64,000 nucleotides of DNA from Sphingomonas sp. 1F27F7B (GTDB taxonomy: Bacteria > Pseudomonadota > Alphaproteobacteria > Sphingomonadales > Sphingomonadaceae), in NCBI RefSeq assembly GCF_005503355.1, contig NZ_SCMK01000005.1:62001-126000 (forward strand), written 5' to 3'. Both the position numbers and the translations under genes were made by a program. The notes under the pieces were generated by a model that saw nothing but the letters and a program-made list of their open reading frames with translations, was not told the DNA's origin and searched no databases. The stretch's first letter is position 1. Each line of letters opens with the position of its first letter. Below are positions 1 through 8,951 of the stretch, in pieces.

Positions 1-1
1 G

Positions 2-700
2 GGAGAAACGGCTGTCAATCTGAACTTCGTCTGCAAGTTCGACAAGATCTCCCTCGACGGCGCGCCGGTCAGTTTCAGCGGTGGATATCGGCCCCTCGTG
101 AAGGGATTGCGTTCGATATTTCGCGATTGCGAGCTGCTGTCCCGCTCCTTTCCCGAGGCAAATATCCTGTACCGATACCGGTTGCACGATGGCGAGGATC
201 GACTGAAGGGCGCGGTCGATCGAAACGGCGCATCGACGGGCGCGTTCGCGATGTCACGCACCTCGGCTACCATCGGCGGCTGGACCTTCACCGTCGCGGG
301 CCCCTGCGGCTATGGCTTCGTCACGGCCGGGTTACCCAACATCGCGGGGATCCCGGTTGCCTGTGCGCTTCGATTGGAGAGCGTGGCCGGTGGCGGTACT
401 ATATCGGCGCAAACGCCGACCCTTCATCCCAAGCGTGACGGTCTGGAGTTGCTTCGCGGCTTCATCCGCACCGGCACGAGCAGCGCGAATATCTGGATTC
501 GAGCATATTTCTCTCGGTTCGGCGCGGCTGTGCCCATGGCCACGAGCGACATCTTCCTGGGCACGGAAAGCCAGTTCGGCTCCTCCTGGCAACCGCTGCT
601 GCTCACATTTCCCGTGCCTGCAGACTGCGAGGACATGAAGATCGAGATATATTGTGAAAATGGCGCCTGGGTTGAGCTTTGCGATCTGAAGCTCACCTGA
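2..700 (+). CDS. Unidentified protein, C-terminal part
   Basis: The reading frame is open from the left edge and ends at TGA 698-700, so only the last ~232 residues are seen and the true start lies outside the window. The visible part is rich in Gly, aromatic and beta-branched residues and has no membrane segment. From about residue 75 it reads like a beta-sandwich, ending ...WVELCDLKLT, as carbohydrate-binding or adhesion-type C-terminal domains often do. That resemblance is only an impression. I do not recognise the family. GTG at 98 could in principle be an internal start but has no clear ribosome site. Confidence 0.6.
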   Translation, partial: GETAVNLNFVCKFDKISLDGAPVSFSGGYRPLVKGLRSIFRDCELLSRSFPEANILYRYRLHDGEDRLKGAVDRNGASTGAFAMSRTSATIGGWTFTVAGPCGYGFVTAGLPNIAGIPVACALRLESVAGGGTISAQTPTLHPKRDGLELLRGFIRTGTSSANIWIRAYFSRFGAAVPMATSDIFLGTESQFGSSWQPLLLTFPVPADCEDMKIEIYCENGAWVELCDLKLT

Positions 701-852
701 TTTCCAATATTGCTGGAGCGAGGTCCGGGCCCTGTGGCTGCGGGACCCGCTCTGGCGGTCGGACGTGGTGCGATCACGAACGCTCCCCGAAACTCGCACC
801 CCGTGCCGGAATCCTCTCCAAATCCTGGACAGTATCGACTAGCGAGCGGCCC

Positions 853-1488
853 ATGCGTATCCTGTTCGCCGCCCTCGCCCTGTTCCTCACCGCCGCCGCG
901 CCGCCGCAGGATCCCGGCGCGATCCGCGTCCGCATCGTCACTTCGGCGGGCAACATCACGCTCGCGCTCGATGCGAAGCATGCGCCGAAGACCGTCGCCA
1001 ACTTCATGGCCTATGTCGACGATGGCCGGCTCGACGGCACCCAATTCTATCGTTCGGCCCGGCGCAAGGGCGCCCCGGCCCAAGGCTTCGTCCAGGGCGG
1101 TATCGGCACCGATGCACGCCGCATGCTGCCCTCGGTCCCGCTCGAACCGACCAGCCAGACCGGCATTCGCCATCTCGACGCCACTGTCTCGATGGCGCAC
1201 GGTCCCAATCCCGATGGCGCCAACTGCAACTTCTCGATCATGGTCGGGCCCAATCCCGGCCTCGACGCGCGCGGGGCCTATCGCGGCTTCGCGGCATTCG
1301 GGAAGGTGATCTCGGGCATGGATGTGGTGAAGCGGATCCTCGCCCTCCCGACCGGCGGCGGCCGCGATGCGATGAAGGACCAGATGATCCTCCAGCCGGT
1401 CAGGATCCTTCGCGTTGAGCGGCTGGACGGTGTCGCCCGGCCGACGGGCTATGCGAAACCCTGGCTGCTCGGGCCCGCATCGCGGTAG
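853..1488 (+). CDS. Secreted cyclophilin-type peptidyl-prolyl isomerase
   Basis: Cyclophilins catalyse cis-trans isomerisation of prolyl bonds; this one (211 aa) should act in the periplasm on envelope proteins. ATG 853 is chosen because it gives a short hydrophobic N-terminal signal (MRILFAALALFLTAAA). The cyclophilin core follows: TSAGNITLALDAKHAPKTVANF near residues 32-54, FYRS, then VQGGIGTDAR and FSIMVGPNPG. Bacterial cyclophilins usually have FHRVIPGFMIQGG; here the Arg after FY is followed by S and an insertion (ARRKGAPAQ), and the usual tryptophan is absent. Catalytic efficiency is therefore uncertain. It stands alone between an unknown gene and a chemoreceptor gene. Confidence 0.85.
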   Translation: MRILFAALALFLTAAAPPQDPGAIRVRIVTSAGNITLALDAKHAPKTVANFMAYVDDGRLDGTQFYRSARRKGAPAQGFVQGGIGTDARRMLPSVPLEPTSQTGIRHLDATVSMAHGPNPDGANCNFSIMVGPNPGLDARGAYRGFAAFGKVISGMDVVKRILALPTGGGRDAMKDQMILQPVRILRVERLDGVARPTGYAKPWLLGPASR

Positions 1489-1688
1489 TTTCCCGGCCCG
1501 GGGAAACCCGGACTTCCTTGGACACAAACCGAAAAAATATTTCCCCCCGATTTGGTTCGATCGGTCCTGCCCTCTCCTATGACGAGGATTGGGATAGATC
1601 GAAACGCCCTCCGCTCGCAGGCTTCTCGCGTCTCGCCCGAAGACAGTTTCGGATGCCGGTCCCCGGGGCCGGCGGGGAGGGAGAATTG

Positions 1689-3551
1689 ATGATTATTCAG
1701 GATATGCCGATACCGCGGAAGCTTGCGGTCGCCTTCGTCACGCTCGTCTGCATCTTCGCCGGTATCGGCTGGCTGCTCTTCTCGAGCCTGCAAACGGTCG
1801 GAACCGCTTCGGAAGACAAGGAGCGCGCGTTCGACGTCACTGCCAGCGCCGACCAGATCATGACGCAGATCCTCGAGGAGCAGAGCGCGGTTCGCGCCTA
1901 TGTCATTCTCCGGAATCCGGACTTCCTGGCCACCTATCAGGATGCCCGCAAGAAGATCGACCAGGCCGCCGAGGCCTTTCGGAGCAACACCACGCTCCCC
2001 GAGCAGCGGGCGCGCCTCGACAAGCTGATGAACGCCGTCCGGGAACTCGACGGCAAGCTCGATCACATGGTTGCGCTTGCCCGCAATCCGGCGACCCAGG
2101 CCGAAGCGCAGCAGCTGGCGGGCGTCAAGCAGCTCGGCACGATCCGCGAGGTGATGAGCGAGATCAGCCGGGTCCAGGAAGAGCGCGTGGCCTCGACTCG
2201 GAAGGTGGAGGCCGATGCCCGTGCCGGGGCGGTCGCCGCGCTTTCGATCGGCGGTGCGTTCGGCATTGCCATGGCGGTGCTGCTCGGCTGGCTGCTCACG
2301 CGGATGATCGCGCGGCCGATCAAGGGGATGACGTCGCTGATGGGCCGTCTGGCCGGGGGCGAGAACGCGATCGAAGTGCCGGGCACCGAGCGCGGGGACG
2401 AAGTGGGCGGCATGGCCAAGGCAGTGCTCGTCTTCCGCGATGCCGCGGTCGCCAAGGAAAAGGCCGATGCGGCGAAGCTGGTCGCCGATGCCGAGCAGAA
2501 GCATGTCGTCGCCGAGCTTACCAATGGTCTGGAGGGCCTGGCGAAGGGCGACCTCACCGCGGAGATATCGAGCGAGTTCGCGCCCGACTATCGCGCGCTC
2601 AAGACCAATTTCAACTCCGCGCTGGGTGCGCTGCGTACCCTGATCGGTTCGGTGGTCGAGGGGGCGGCGAGCATCCGCACGGGTTCGGGCGAAATCGCCC
2701 AGGCCTCCGAGGATCTGGCGCGTCGCACCGAAAGCAACGCCGCGTCGCTCGAGGAGACCTCGGCTGCGATCAGCCAGATGGACGATCGGCTCAAGGCGAC
2801 CGCCAAGTCGGCGGGCAGCACGCTCGCGCGCGCCAATCAGGCGATCGCGACGGTGGGCGACGGCCGTTCGGTCGCCGACGATGCCGTCCAGGCAATGACG
2901 CGCGTGTCGGAAAGCGCCAAGGGCATCGACTCGGTGATCGAAGGCCTCGACAAGATCGCCTTCCAGACGCGGGTGCTCGCGATGAACGCCGCGGTGGAAG
3001 CCGGGCGTGCCGGTGAGGCGGGGCGCGGGTTTGCGGTGGTCGCCGATCTCGTCAGCGCGCTGGCGATGCGCGCCGAGGAAGAGGCCGGCCGCGCCCGCGA
3101 CCAGCTGACCGCCACCCAGGCGGATATCGTCGATGCCGTGGCGATGGTGCAGAAGGTGGACGGCGCGCTGGTCGCCATTTCGGGGGACGTGGACGAAGTG
3201 CATGATCTGCTCGCCAACATCGCAGCCGACAACGAGGCGCAATCCTCGGCGGTGACTCAGATCGCCGTGGCGATTGGCACGATGGACCAGGCGACCCAGC
3301 AGAACGCCGCGATGGTCGAGGAAACCTCGGCCGCCTCGCGCAACCTGAGCTCCGAGGTCCAGCTCCTCTCGGAACAGGCTTCGGCGTTCAACACCGGCAA
3401 CACCGGTGCGAACCTGGCGCCGGCGCGGCGTCCCGCTCCGGCGGTCGACATCCGCGAGAAGGTCGCGCCGGGCTATGTGTCGCCGGTCAAGCCGCTGCCG
3501 GCCGCCGCCGTTTCCGCGCTCACCCGTGCCGATGACTGGGCATCTTTCTGA
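1689..3551 (+). CDS. Methyl-accepting chemotaxis protein, membrane-bound
   Basis: A 620-aa chemoreceptor. ATG 1689 follows a purine-rich site (GGGAGGGAGA 1675-1684); an upstream extension to 1518 is possible but unlikely. Order: membrane helix ~11-33, a periplasmic helical bundle ~35-180 (four-helix/CHASE3 type), membrane helix ~183-205, HAMP ~204-258, a second HAMP-like segment ~270-325, and a long coiled-coil signalling domain ~330-565. The hairpin tip at ~424-462 reads FQTRVLAMNAAVEAGRAGEA then GRGFAVVADLVSALAMR. The normally conserved E-V-R after VVAD/G is L-V-S here. The protein ends DDWASF, which fits the xWxxF pentapeptide that tethers CheR/CheB. No other che gene is in the window, so it must signal to a kinase encoded elsewhere. 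Confidence 0.95.
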   Translation: MIIQDMPIPRKLAVAFVTLVCIFAGIGWLLFSSLQTVGTASEDKERAFDVTASADQIMTQILEEQSAVRAYVILRNPDFLATYQDARKKIDQAAEAFRSNTTLPEQRARLDKLMNAVRELDGKLDHMVALARNPATQAEAQQLAGVKQLGTIREVMSEISRVQEERVASTRKVEADARAGAVAALSIGGAFGIAMAVLLGWLLTRMIARPIKGMTSLMGRLAGGENAIEVPGTERGDEVGGMAKAVLVFRDAAVAKEKADAAKLVADAEQKHVVAELTNGLEGLAKGDLTAEISSEFAPDYRALKTNFNSALGALRTLIGSVVEGAASIRTGSGEIAQASEDLARRTESNAASLEETSAAISQMDDRLKATAKSAGSTLARANQAIATVGDGRSVADDAVQAMTRVSESAKGIDSVIEGLDKIAFQTRVLAMNAAVEAGRAGEAGRGFAVVADLVSALAMRAEEEAGRARDQLTATQADIVDAVAMVQKVDGALVAISGDVDEVHDLLANIAADNEAQSSAVTQIAVAIGTMDQATQQNAAMVEETSAASRNLSSEVQLLSEQASAFNTGNTGANLAPARRPAPAVDIREKVAPGYVSPVKPLPAAAVSALTRADDWASF

Positions 3552-3627
3552 GAATTTGTATAAGAAAACAGATTTTAAATTTGAAAATATAAGTGCAGCG
3601 CGCTATAGTATAAGGGCGAGCATTGGA

Positions 3628-3659
3628 GAAGGGAGGGCGCGAGCCCTCCCTTCTTTTTT
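3628..3659 (+). terminator. Rho-independent terminator after the chemoreceptor gene
   Basis: An 11-bp perfect stem GAAGGGAGGGC / GCCCTCCCTTC with a GCGA loop is followed by six T residues (3654-3659). It lies 76 bases past the chemoreceptor stop codon. Confidence 0.9.
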
Positions 3660-3910
3660 GCCTTGTCGCCCTGGCAGAGCGAGCCAGTTCTACAAGTCGA
3701 TGTTCCGATAATGTTTCTGCGTCCCGCAAGGGTCGCTCCTTGAACGGGTGAGGCATCGACGCAAACTTCCGTGGCCATGGGCGTCCGCCGGGCCAGCGTT
3801 CCGCTCTTCGCGAAGGCGTTCGCCGAAGCTTCGCCGGGCCGTGATCGCGCGATGCGGGCGAACATCGGCGCATGAAGGGGCCGTTTCCCGCATATGACCC
3901 CGCATATGAC
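3660..3910. other. Intergenic stretch without a convincing gene
   Basis: Between the chemoreceptor terminator and the terminator of the heat-shock gene. Several open frames cross it on the minus strand, but they overlap one another, show mixed composition and have no ribosome site or recognisable domain. I see nothing functional here. Confidence 0.5.
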
Positions 3911-3913
3911 AAA

Positions 3914-3941
3914 GGGCGCCCGAACCATGGTCCGAGCGCCC
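3914..3941 (-). terminator. Terminator of the small heat-shock gene
   Basis: On the minus strand GGGCGC pairs with GCGCCC around an imperfect inner stem (TCGGACC / GGTTCGG), followed by TTTG. It lies about 50 bases after the hsp20 stop codon. Confidence 0.6.
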
Positions 3942-3992
3942 CCCGCTGCGACGTCCAAAGGGAGGAAGACGTCGCGAGCTATGGCCGGTCCG

Positions 3993-4463
3993 TCAGGCCG
4001 CGTCGGCTTCGCGGTGATCGATCGAGCTCGACCGGCTGCCGGCGTTCACTGCGATCTTCTTTGGCTTCATTGCTTCGGGCACTTCGCGCACCAGTTCGAT
4101 CACCAGCAGGCCGTCGGCAAGGTCGGCGTTCTCGACGCGGACGAAGTCGGCCAGCTCGAAGCGGCGCTCGAAGCTGCGGGTGGCGATGCCCAGGTGCAGA
4201 TAGGCGCCCTGGTTGTTCTCGTTCTCCTCGCGCCGCTTGCCCGCCACCAGCAGCAGGTTCTGCTGCGCGGTGATGTCGATCTCGTTGGCCTTGAAGCCGG
4301 CGACGGCGATCGTGATCCGGTAGCGGTCCTCGGCGACGCGCTCGAGGTTGAACGGCGGATAATTTTCGGAAGCCTGCTGGCGGGCGCTGGCCTCGAGCAG
4401 GTCGAACAGCCGATCGAACCCGATGGTCGATCGGCGGAAGGGAGTGAAATCGAACTGACGCAT
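3993..4463 (-). CDS. Small heat-shock protein, Hsp20 family
   Basis: A 156-aa alpha-crystallin-type chaperone, which binds unfolding proteins in the cytoplasm without ATP. It matches the IbpA-like alphaproteobacterial class: N-terminal MRQFDFTPFRRSTIGFDRLF, then YPPFNLERVAEDRYRITIAVAGF opening the alpha-crystallin domain (~40-130), GIATRSFERRFELADFV in the middle, and a C-terminal tail with the PKKIAVN (I-x-V type) motif that docks subunits. Start ATG 4463 is set by GGAGG at 4471-4475; the open frame further upstream is leader RNA. It is divergent from the TonB receptor gene. The leader folds into a probable ROSE thermometer, so heat control of translation is expected. Confidence 0.95.
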   Translation of the reverse strand: MRQFDFTPFRRSTIGFDRLFDLLEASARQQASENYPPFNLERVAEDRYRITIAVAGFKANEIDITAQQNLLLVAGKRREENENNQGAYLHLGIATRSFERRFELADFVRVENADLADGLLVIELVREVPEAMKPKKIAVNAGSRSSSIDHREADAA

Positions 4464-4492
4464 ATCAAGACCTCCATGCGAAGCGAATTGAT
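4464..4492 (-). promoter_or_regulatory. Probable ROSE-type RNA thermometer hairpin
   Basis: The last 29 leader bases before the hsp20 start codon form a hairpin that hides the ribosome site. AUCAA pairs with UUGAU, and CUUC pairs with GGAG of the Shine-Dalgarno through a GCAU loop. Between the two stems is an asymmetric loop, UUCG against GUC. The left strand contains UCGCU, an exact fit to the UYGCU core of ROSE elements, with its G facing a G of the ribosome site as in the known ROSE structure. An upstream hairpin (GGCGTC/GACGCC, 4503-4525) fits the multi-stem leader of this family. Confidence 0.75.
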
Positions 4493-4561
4493 CGATGTGC
4501 CTGGCGTCCGGTGACCCGCGACGCCGGGCCGGCGGCCCCATCGGGCACCGCTTGGCGCTGA

Positions 4562-4589
4562 GATTGTGTTGGATCGAACCGCTTTCAAG
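4562..4589 (-). promoter_or_regulatory. Possible heat-shock (RpoH) promoter of hsp20
   Basis: CTTGAAA (minus strand, 4589-4583) matches the -35 element of alphaproteobacterial RpoH promoters. The -10 region (around AACACAATCT) is a poor match, so this is tentative. It would give a leader of about 90 bases, enough for the ROSE element. Confidence 0.35.
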
Positions 4590-4707
4590 GTGCGCCGGAA
4601 CGACGCCCGCGGACGCCGGCCAACTCAGGCTAGGGATCGCTAAACATCTCCTTGTTCGCTAATATCTATCAATTGAGTGGAGATTAAGCGCGATACGGCC
4701 AAAGGGG

Positions 4708-7212
4708 ATGATGATGAGCCTTGCTTCGCTTTCGCTGCTGCTCCTGGCGAGTAGCGCTCCGGCACCTGCCGGAGCCCTGCGCGACGATCCGGTCGCGGCG
4801 ACCGCCAATGACGATCAGCAGGCAAAGCCGGCGCAGGAGAGTGGCAGCGGCGAGATCGTCGTCACCGCGCGCCGCCGCGAGGAACGGGCGCAGGACGTGC
4901 CGATCGCGATGTCGGTGATCGGCGGCTCGGCGATCGAGCAGACCGGCGCAACCAACCTCAACCGGTTGCAGACCTCGCTGCCCGCGGTGCAATTCTATTC
5001 GAGCAACCCGCGCAACTCGGCGATCAACATCCGCGGCCTGGGCGCGCCCTTCGGCCTCACCAATGACGGCATCGAGCAGGGTGTCGGCTTCTATCTCGAC
5101 CAGGTCTATATCGGCCGCATCGGTGCCTCGACCTTCGACTTTGTCGATGTCGAGCGCGTCGAAGTGCTGCGCGGGCCGCAGGGTACGCTCTACGGCAAGA
5201 ACACGACTGCCGGCGCGATCAACATCACCACCCGGGCGCCGAGCTTCACGCCCGAGGCCAAGGTGGAGCTGAGCCTCGGCAATTACGACCTGATCTCGGC
5301 CAAGGCGTCGGTGTCGGGGCCGCTGGTCGACGACAGGCTGGCGATCCGCATCTCGAGCGCGGTGACCAGCCGGGGCGGGACGATCGACAATGTCCGCACC
5401 GGCGAGGATCTCCACAAGCAGCGCACCAGCAGCTTTCGCGGCCAGCTTCTCTGGAAGGTCAACGATGATGTCGACCTGACTTTCGCCGGCGACTGGAACC
5501 TCCAGAATCCGCTGTGCTGCGTGCAATATTATGCCCGGGTCGGGGCCACCCAGCGTCCGCTCTCCCGCCAATATGCGGCGCTCGCGGCGGCGTTCGGCTA
5601 TACGCCGCCGAGCACCGATCCGTTCGACCGCAAGACCGATCTCGATGCCCAGATCAACTCGCGCCAGGAGATCGGCGGTGCCTCGCTGGTCGCGAACTGG
5701 AACCTCGGCCCGGCGACGCTGACCTCGGTCACCGCATGGCGCTATTGGGACTGGCAGCCGAAGAACGATCGCGATTTCACCGGGCTGCCGATCACCACGG
5801 TCTCGCAGAACCCGTCGCAGCAGCGGCAGGTCAGCCAGGAGCTGCGCCTTGCATCGAACGGCGGCGGCCGGCTCGACTATACCATCGGCGCGTTCTTCTT
5901 CCACCAGACGATCGACACCCAGGGCTCGCAGGTCCAGGGTTCGGCCGCGAGCCGCTGGCTGCTCAATCCGGGCAATATTCCCGTCGGCGCCACCGGCTGC
6001 GCCACCGCGACGGCGGCCGCGTGCAATCCCCTGGTGCTGAACGGGCTGACCAGCACCAACACGATCAACTTCGACAACACCAGCTTCGCCCTGTTCGGCA
6101 AGCTCAACTGGCAGCCGGTGGACGGCTTCCACGTCCAGCCGGGCCTGCGCCTGAACTACGACAAGAAATCGGGCTTCTACGAAGCCGTCGTCAGCATTCG
6201 CAACGCGCGCTACAATTATGTCGCCACGGCGGACAATGTCGCCGCCCTGCTCGCGAACGGCACGGCCACCGCGGACCAGCTGAACACGCTGGCCCCGCAA
6301 CGCTACAGCCCGCGTTTCAGCGATTGGAACGTCTCGGGCGACATCACGATCTCTTACGACGTCGCGCCCGATATCCACGCCTATGCGACTTATGCCCGCA
6401 GCTTCAAATCGGGCGGAATCAACTTGTCGGGCCTGCCGCTCAATTCGACCAGCACCGGCGTGGATCTCAGCACCCAGACGGTGAAGCCGGAAAAGGTCAA
6501 TCACTTCGAGATCGGCCTGAAGACTCAGTTCCTCGATCGCCGCCTGACGATCAACGCCGCCGGCTTCTGGACCGAGGTGAACGATTATCAGGCGACGGTG
6601 AACAACAATGCGATCAACGTGATCCGCGGCTATCTCGCCAATGCCGGCAAGGTCCGCTCGCGCGGCTTCGAGTGGGACGCCTCGTTCCGCCCCAGCCGCC
6701 GGGCGAGCGTCTATTTCAACGGCGCCTATACGGACGCGAAATATATCGACTTCAAGAATGCGCCGTGCCCGCCCGAACTCTCCGGCGGCACCGCGACCGC
6801 TCCGGGCGGCATCACCGATCCCGCGGGCACGCCGGGCGGCCGCAGCCCCGCTTATTGCGACATTTCGGGCCAGGTGCTGCCGGGCATCTCCAAATGGGCG
6901 CTGAGCTGGGGCGGCGAGGTCCGTCAGCCGGTGGGCGATGGCGATGTCTATTTCGGCTATGACGGCAGCTGGCGTTCGAAATTCTCGTCCAACCCGTCGC
7001 CTTCGGCCTATACTTGGATCGATGCCTATTCGCTCTCGAACGTGCGTCTCGGCTGGCGGCGCGCGGACCTCAACATCTATGGCTGGGTCCGCAACGTCTT
7101 CGACAAGCAATATTTCGAGCTGCTCTCCACCCAATCGGGCAGCACCGGCCTGATCGTGGGCCAGCCCGGCGATCCGAGGACCTATGGCCTGACGTTGAGC
7201 AAGAGCTTCTGA
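4708..7212 (+). CDS. TonB-dependent outer-membrane receptor
   Basis: An 834-aa outer-membrane receptor that imports a ligand using TonB energy. Features: a signal peptide (~1-22), a TonB box in GEIVVTARRREERAQDVPIA (~48-67), a plug domain to ~170 including LRGPQGTLYGKNTTAGAINI, and a 22-strand barrel ending in aromatic GLTLSKSF. Three ATG codons in a row (4708, 4711, 4714) follow AAAGGGG; 4714 has the better spacing, so the first two residues may not be made. It belongs to the sphingomonad receptor type often annotated for siderophores or plant-derived carbohydrates. No transport or catabolic gene adjoins it, so the substrate cannot be inferred. Confidence 0.95.
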   Translation: MMMSLASLSLLLLASSAPAPAGALRDDPVAATANDDQQAKPAQESGSGEIVVTARRREERAQDVPIAMSVIGGSAIEQTGATNLNRLQTSLPAVQFYSSNPRNSAINIRGLGAPFGLTNDGIEQGVGFYLDQVYIGRIGASTFDFVDVERVEVLRGPQGTLYGKNTTAGAINITTRAPSFTPEAKVELSLGNYDLISAKASVSGPLVDDRLAIRISSAVTSRGGTIDNVRTGEDLHKQRTSSFRGQLLWKVNDDVDLTFAGDWNLQNPLCCVQYYARVGATQRPLSRQYAALAAAFGYTPPSTDPFDRKTDLDAQINSRQEIGGASLVANWNLGPATLTSVTAWRYWDWQPKNDRDFTGLPITTVSQNPSQQRQVSQELRLASNGGGRLDYTIGAFFFHQTIDTQGSQVQGSAASRWLLNPGNIPVGATGCATATAAACNPLVLNGLTSTNTINFDNTSFALFGKLNWQPVDGFHVQPGLRLNYDKKSGFYEAVVSIRNARYNYVATADNVAALLANGTATADQLNTLAPQRYSPRFSDWNVSGDITISYDVAPDIHAYATYARSFKSGGINLSGLPLNSTSTGVDLSTQTVKPEKVNHFEIGLKTQFLDRRLTINAAGFWTEVNDYQATVNNNAINVIRGYLANAGKVRSRGFEWDASFRPSRRASVYFNGAYTDAKYIDFKNAPCPPELSGGTATAPGGITDPAGTPGGRSPAYCDISGQVLPGISKWALSWGGEVRQPVGDGDVYFGYDGSWRSKFSSNPSPSAYTWIDAYSLSNVRLGWRRADLNIYGWVRNVFDKQYFELLSTQSGSTGLIVGQPGDPRTYGLTLSKSF

Positions 7213-7255
7213 ACTTCGCGAGACTGACCTCCTGCCATGGCCGGGGGAGGTTGGG

Positions 7256-7291
7256 GAAGGGAGGCGGCGCCCGCACCGCCTCCCTTCTTTT
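7256..7291 (+). terminator. Terminator after the TonB receptor gene
   Basis: A 12-bp stem GAAGGGAGGCGG / CCGCCTCCCTTC with an 8-base loop is followed by TTTT, 44 bases past the receptor stop codon. Confidence 0.9.
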
Positions 7292-7344
7292 CTTGGCAAT
7301 TAGATCCGCACAATTTGAGTCGAGCTTAACCAACATCGACTATC

Positions 7345-8058
7345 ATGATCTCCTATATTGGGAAGATCATGCGCGTGGCGACAAGATCCTTGCCGAGTTT
7401 CAGCAATGCGGGCCTGCTCGCCACGCTGGTCTCTGCCTGTCAGATCCTCGGCGGGCTGATATGGGTGAATTCCCCGGTCTTCGCGCCGTCGGGCTATGCC
7501 AATGTCGCGCTGATCGCGTCGCTCTGCATCTCGGTACTGGTGCTGTCGCGGCTCACCATCCCCAATGGCGTCCGGGTGTCGCTGGTACTTGGCGTGATCA
7601 CGGTGCTGCTCGGCGTGGCGATTCGGGGCGACATCACCGGCGTGAAGCAGGTGAGCAATATCGTCTCCGCCGCGGTGGGATCCCATCCGGGCGGTGTCGC
7701 GATGCCCGAGGATCAGGTCGTCGGCCCGGCGAAACGGCATGTCGCGGCCGCCGCGCGGATCGACCTCCGGCCTGGCGAGGGTGGGGACGGAGGCTGGGCG
7801 GCTCGCCTCAACGATGCCGCGCGCGTGCAGATCGATGGCGGTGCGCCGGCGGAGATCCACGGCAACGTCACGCTCGATGGCGGCAACATCGGCAGCCCGC
7901 GCATCGGCTGGGCAGTCACCTGGGCGGGAGTCACGCTTTCCTGCGGCCGGATGAGTGCGGCGGGGAATCGCCCCGACGGCCTCACCGGCCAAGTGGTCGG
8001 AACGTTCAAGCGCTCGATCTCGCGAACCGCGGCGCTGCAGCGGCCCTCCTGCTATTGA
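7345..8058 (+). CDS. Hypothetical membrane protein
   Basis: Up to 237 aa. Three hydrophobic segments near residues 22-44, 50-69 and 78-95 are followed by a soluble C-terminal half rich in Gly, Ala and Val. No family is recognised. ATG 7345 and ATG 7369 are both possible; GGGAAG (7360-7365) is only three bases from the second, so neither start is firm. Its last seven bases overlap the end of the convergent Phd-PAS gene. The membrane segments argue for a real product, but the C-terminal half could be spurious. Confidence 0.55.
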   Translation: MISYIGKIMRVATRSLPSFSNAGLLATLVSACQILGGLIWVNSPVFAPSGYANVALIASLCISVLVLSRLTIPNGVRVSLVLGVITVLLGVAIRGDITGVKQVSNIVSAAVGSHPGGVAMPEDQVVGPAKRHVAAAARIDLRPGEGGDGGWAARLNDAARVQIDGGAPAEIHGNVTLDGGNIGSPRIGWAVTWAGVTLSCGRMSAAGNRPDGLTGQVVGTFKRSISRTAALQRPSCY

Positions 8059-8951
8059 ACGGTTTCCGTGTTCGGATCGAGCGTGACGATCACGATCGCC
8101 CCGCCGACCGCATAGCCGCTGGCCAGCGGTGCGATCGAGACCCGCGCGCCGATCTCCTCGGCGCCGCCGCATAGCAGCCGCGCGTCGAACGCTTCCGCTT
8201 CGGAACGGCCGCTCAGCACACGTTCGATCGCATCGCGCGCAACGGTCCGGTCGCGCACCGCGAGCAGGTCGACGAAGCGCAGCCCCAGGATGCGCTCGCG
8301 GGCAAGCCCGACCATCCGGGCGAACTCGGCCTCGACCATTGTCACGGTGCCGCGCACCGTCAGGCGGATCACTTCGATCCGGCCGTGCGCGGCGCGGGCC
8401 TTCTCCAGCGCGGTCTGCTCGGCGAGCCGGGCTTCCTCGTCGCCCTCGTAGCTGACTCGCACCAGCAGCGCGACGCCTTCCACCCATGGAAAGGCGCGGA
8501 CGCGCAGCCGCGTGCCGCTTTCCTCGTCAAGCGCGAGATCGAACTGGGCCTGCTCGCCGCTGCGCAGCACATGGCGCAAGCTGGAGAGTATCGTGGCGTG
8601 CGTGGAAGCGGGCAGCGTCTCGGTGATCGGCGAGCCGATCAGCGCGGCGGGCGTGCGCCCCAGGATCAATGCAGCGGCACTCGACGCATCGGTGATCTTC
8701 AACTCGGGATCGATCACCAGCAAGCCGCCGTCGATATGCTCGACGAGGAACTGATATTCGAGTTCCCGATGCGTGCTGTCCCGTTCGCCGATCACATGCT
8801 CGGCATCCCAGCTCTCGGCCGCCAGCAGCACGTAGCGCGGGCGCCCGTGATAGGTGATCGTGACCGGGCCGTGCATGGCGCGGTCCTGCCAATATGCGAA
8901 ATTGCGGGTAAGTTCAGCTGATGAAACAGTCTGCACGGATGAGCGTTGCAT
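8052..8951 (-). CDS. Phd/YefM-PAS-PAS fusion regulator
   Basis: A 299-aa protein with an unusual architecture. Residues ~8-52 (VSSAELTRNFAYWQDRA, then PVTITYHGRPRYVLLAA) match the Phd/YefM DNA-binding antitoxin fold. Residues ~67-165 form a PAS domain (LLVIDPELKITDASSAAALI), a charged helix ~170-190 follows, and ~190-292 form a second PAS-like domain (MVEAEFARMVGLARERILGL). ATG 8951 begins the Phd part; the in-frame extension to 9065 lacks domain content. No RelE or Doc-type toxin gene is adjacent. A plausible role is a one-component regulator in which PAS sensing controls Phd-type DNA binding; this is inference. A palindrome overlaps its start codon. Confidence 0.85.
   Translation of the reverse strand: MQRSSVQTVSSAELTRNFAYWQDRAMHGPVTITYHGRPRYVLLAAESWDAEHVIGERDSTHRELEYQFLVEHIDGGLLVIDPELKITDASSAAALILGRTPAALIGSPITETLPASTHATILSSLRHVLRSGEQAQFDLALDEESGTRLRVRAFPWVEGVALLVRVSYEGDEEARLAEQTALEKARAAHGRIEVIRLTVRGTVTMVEAEFARMVGLARERILGLRFVDLLAVRDRTVARDAIERVLSGRSEAEAFDARLLCGGAEEIGARVSIAPLASGYAVGGAIVIVTLDPNTETVQ

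Noticed and set aside
3575..3958. Minus-strand open frame of 127 codons in the gap before hsp20
   Set aside because: Overlaps the chemoreceptor terminator, has no ribosome site and mixed composition.
4684..7299. 871-codon open frame on the minus strand
   Set aside because: It mirrors the TonB receptor gene; the sense strand has clear family motifs, while this frame has Arg/Ala/Asp-rich text typical of antisense in GC-rich DNA.
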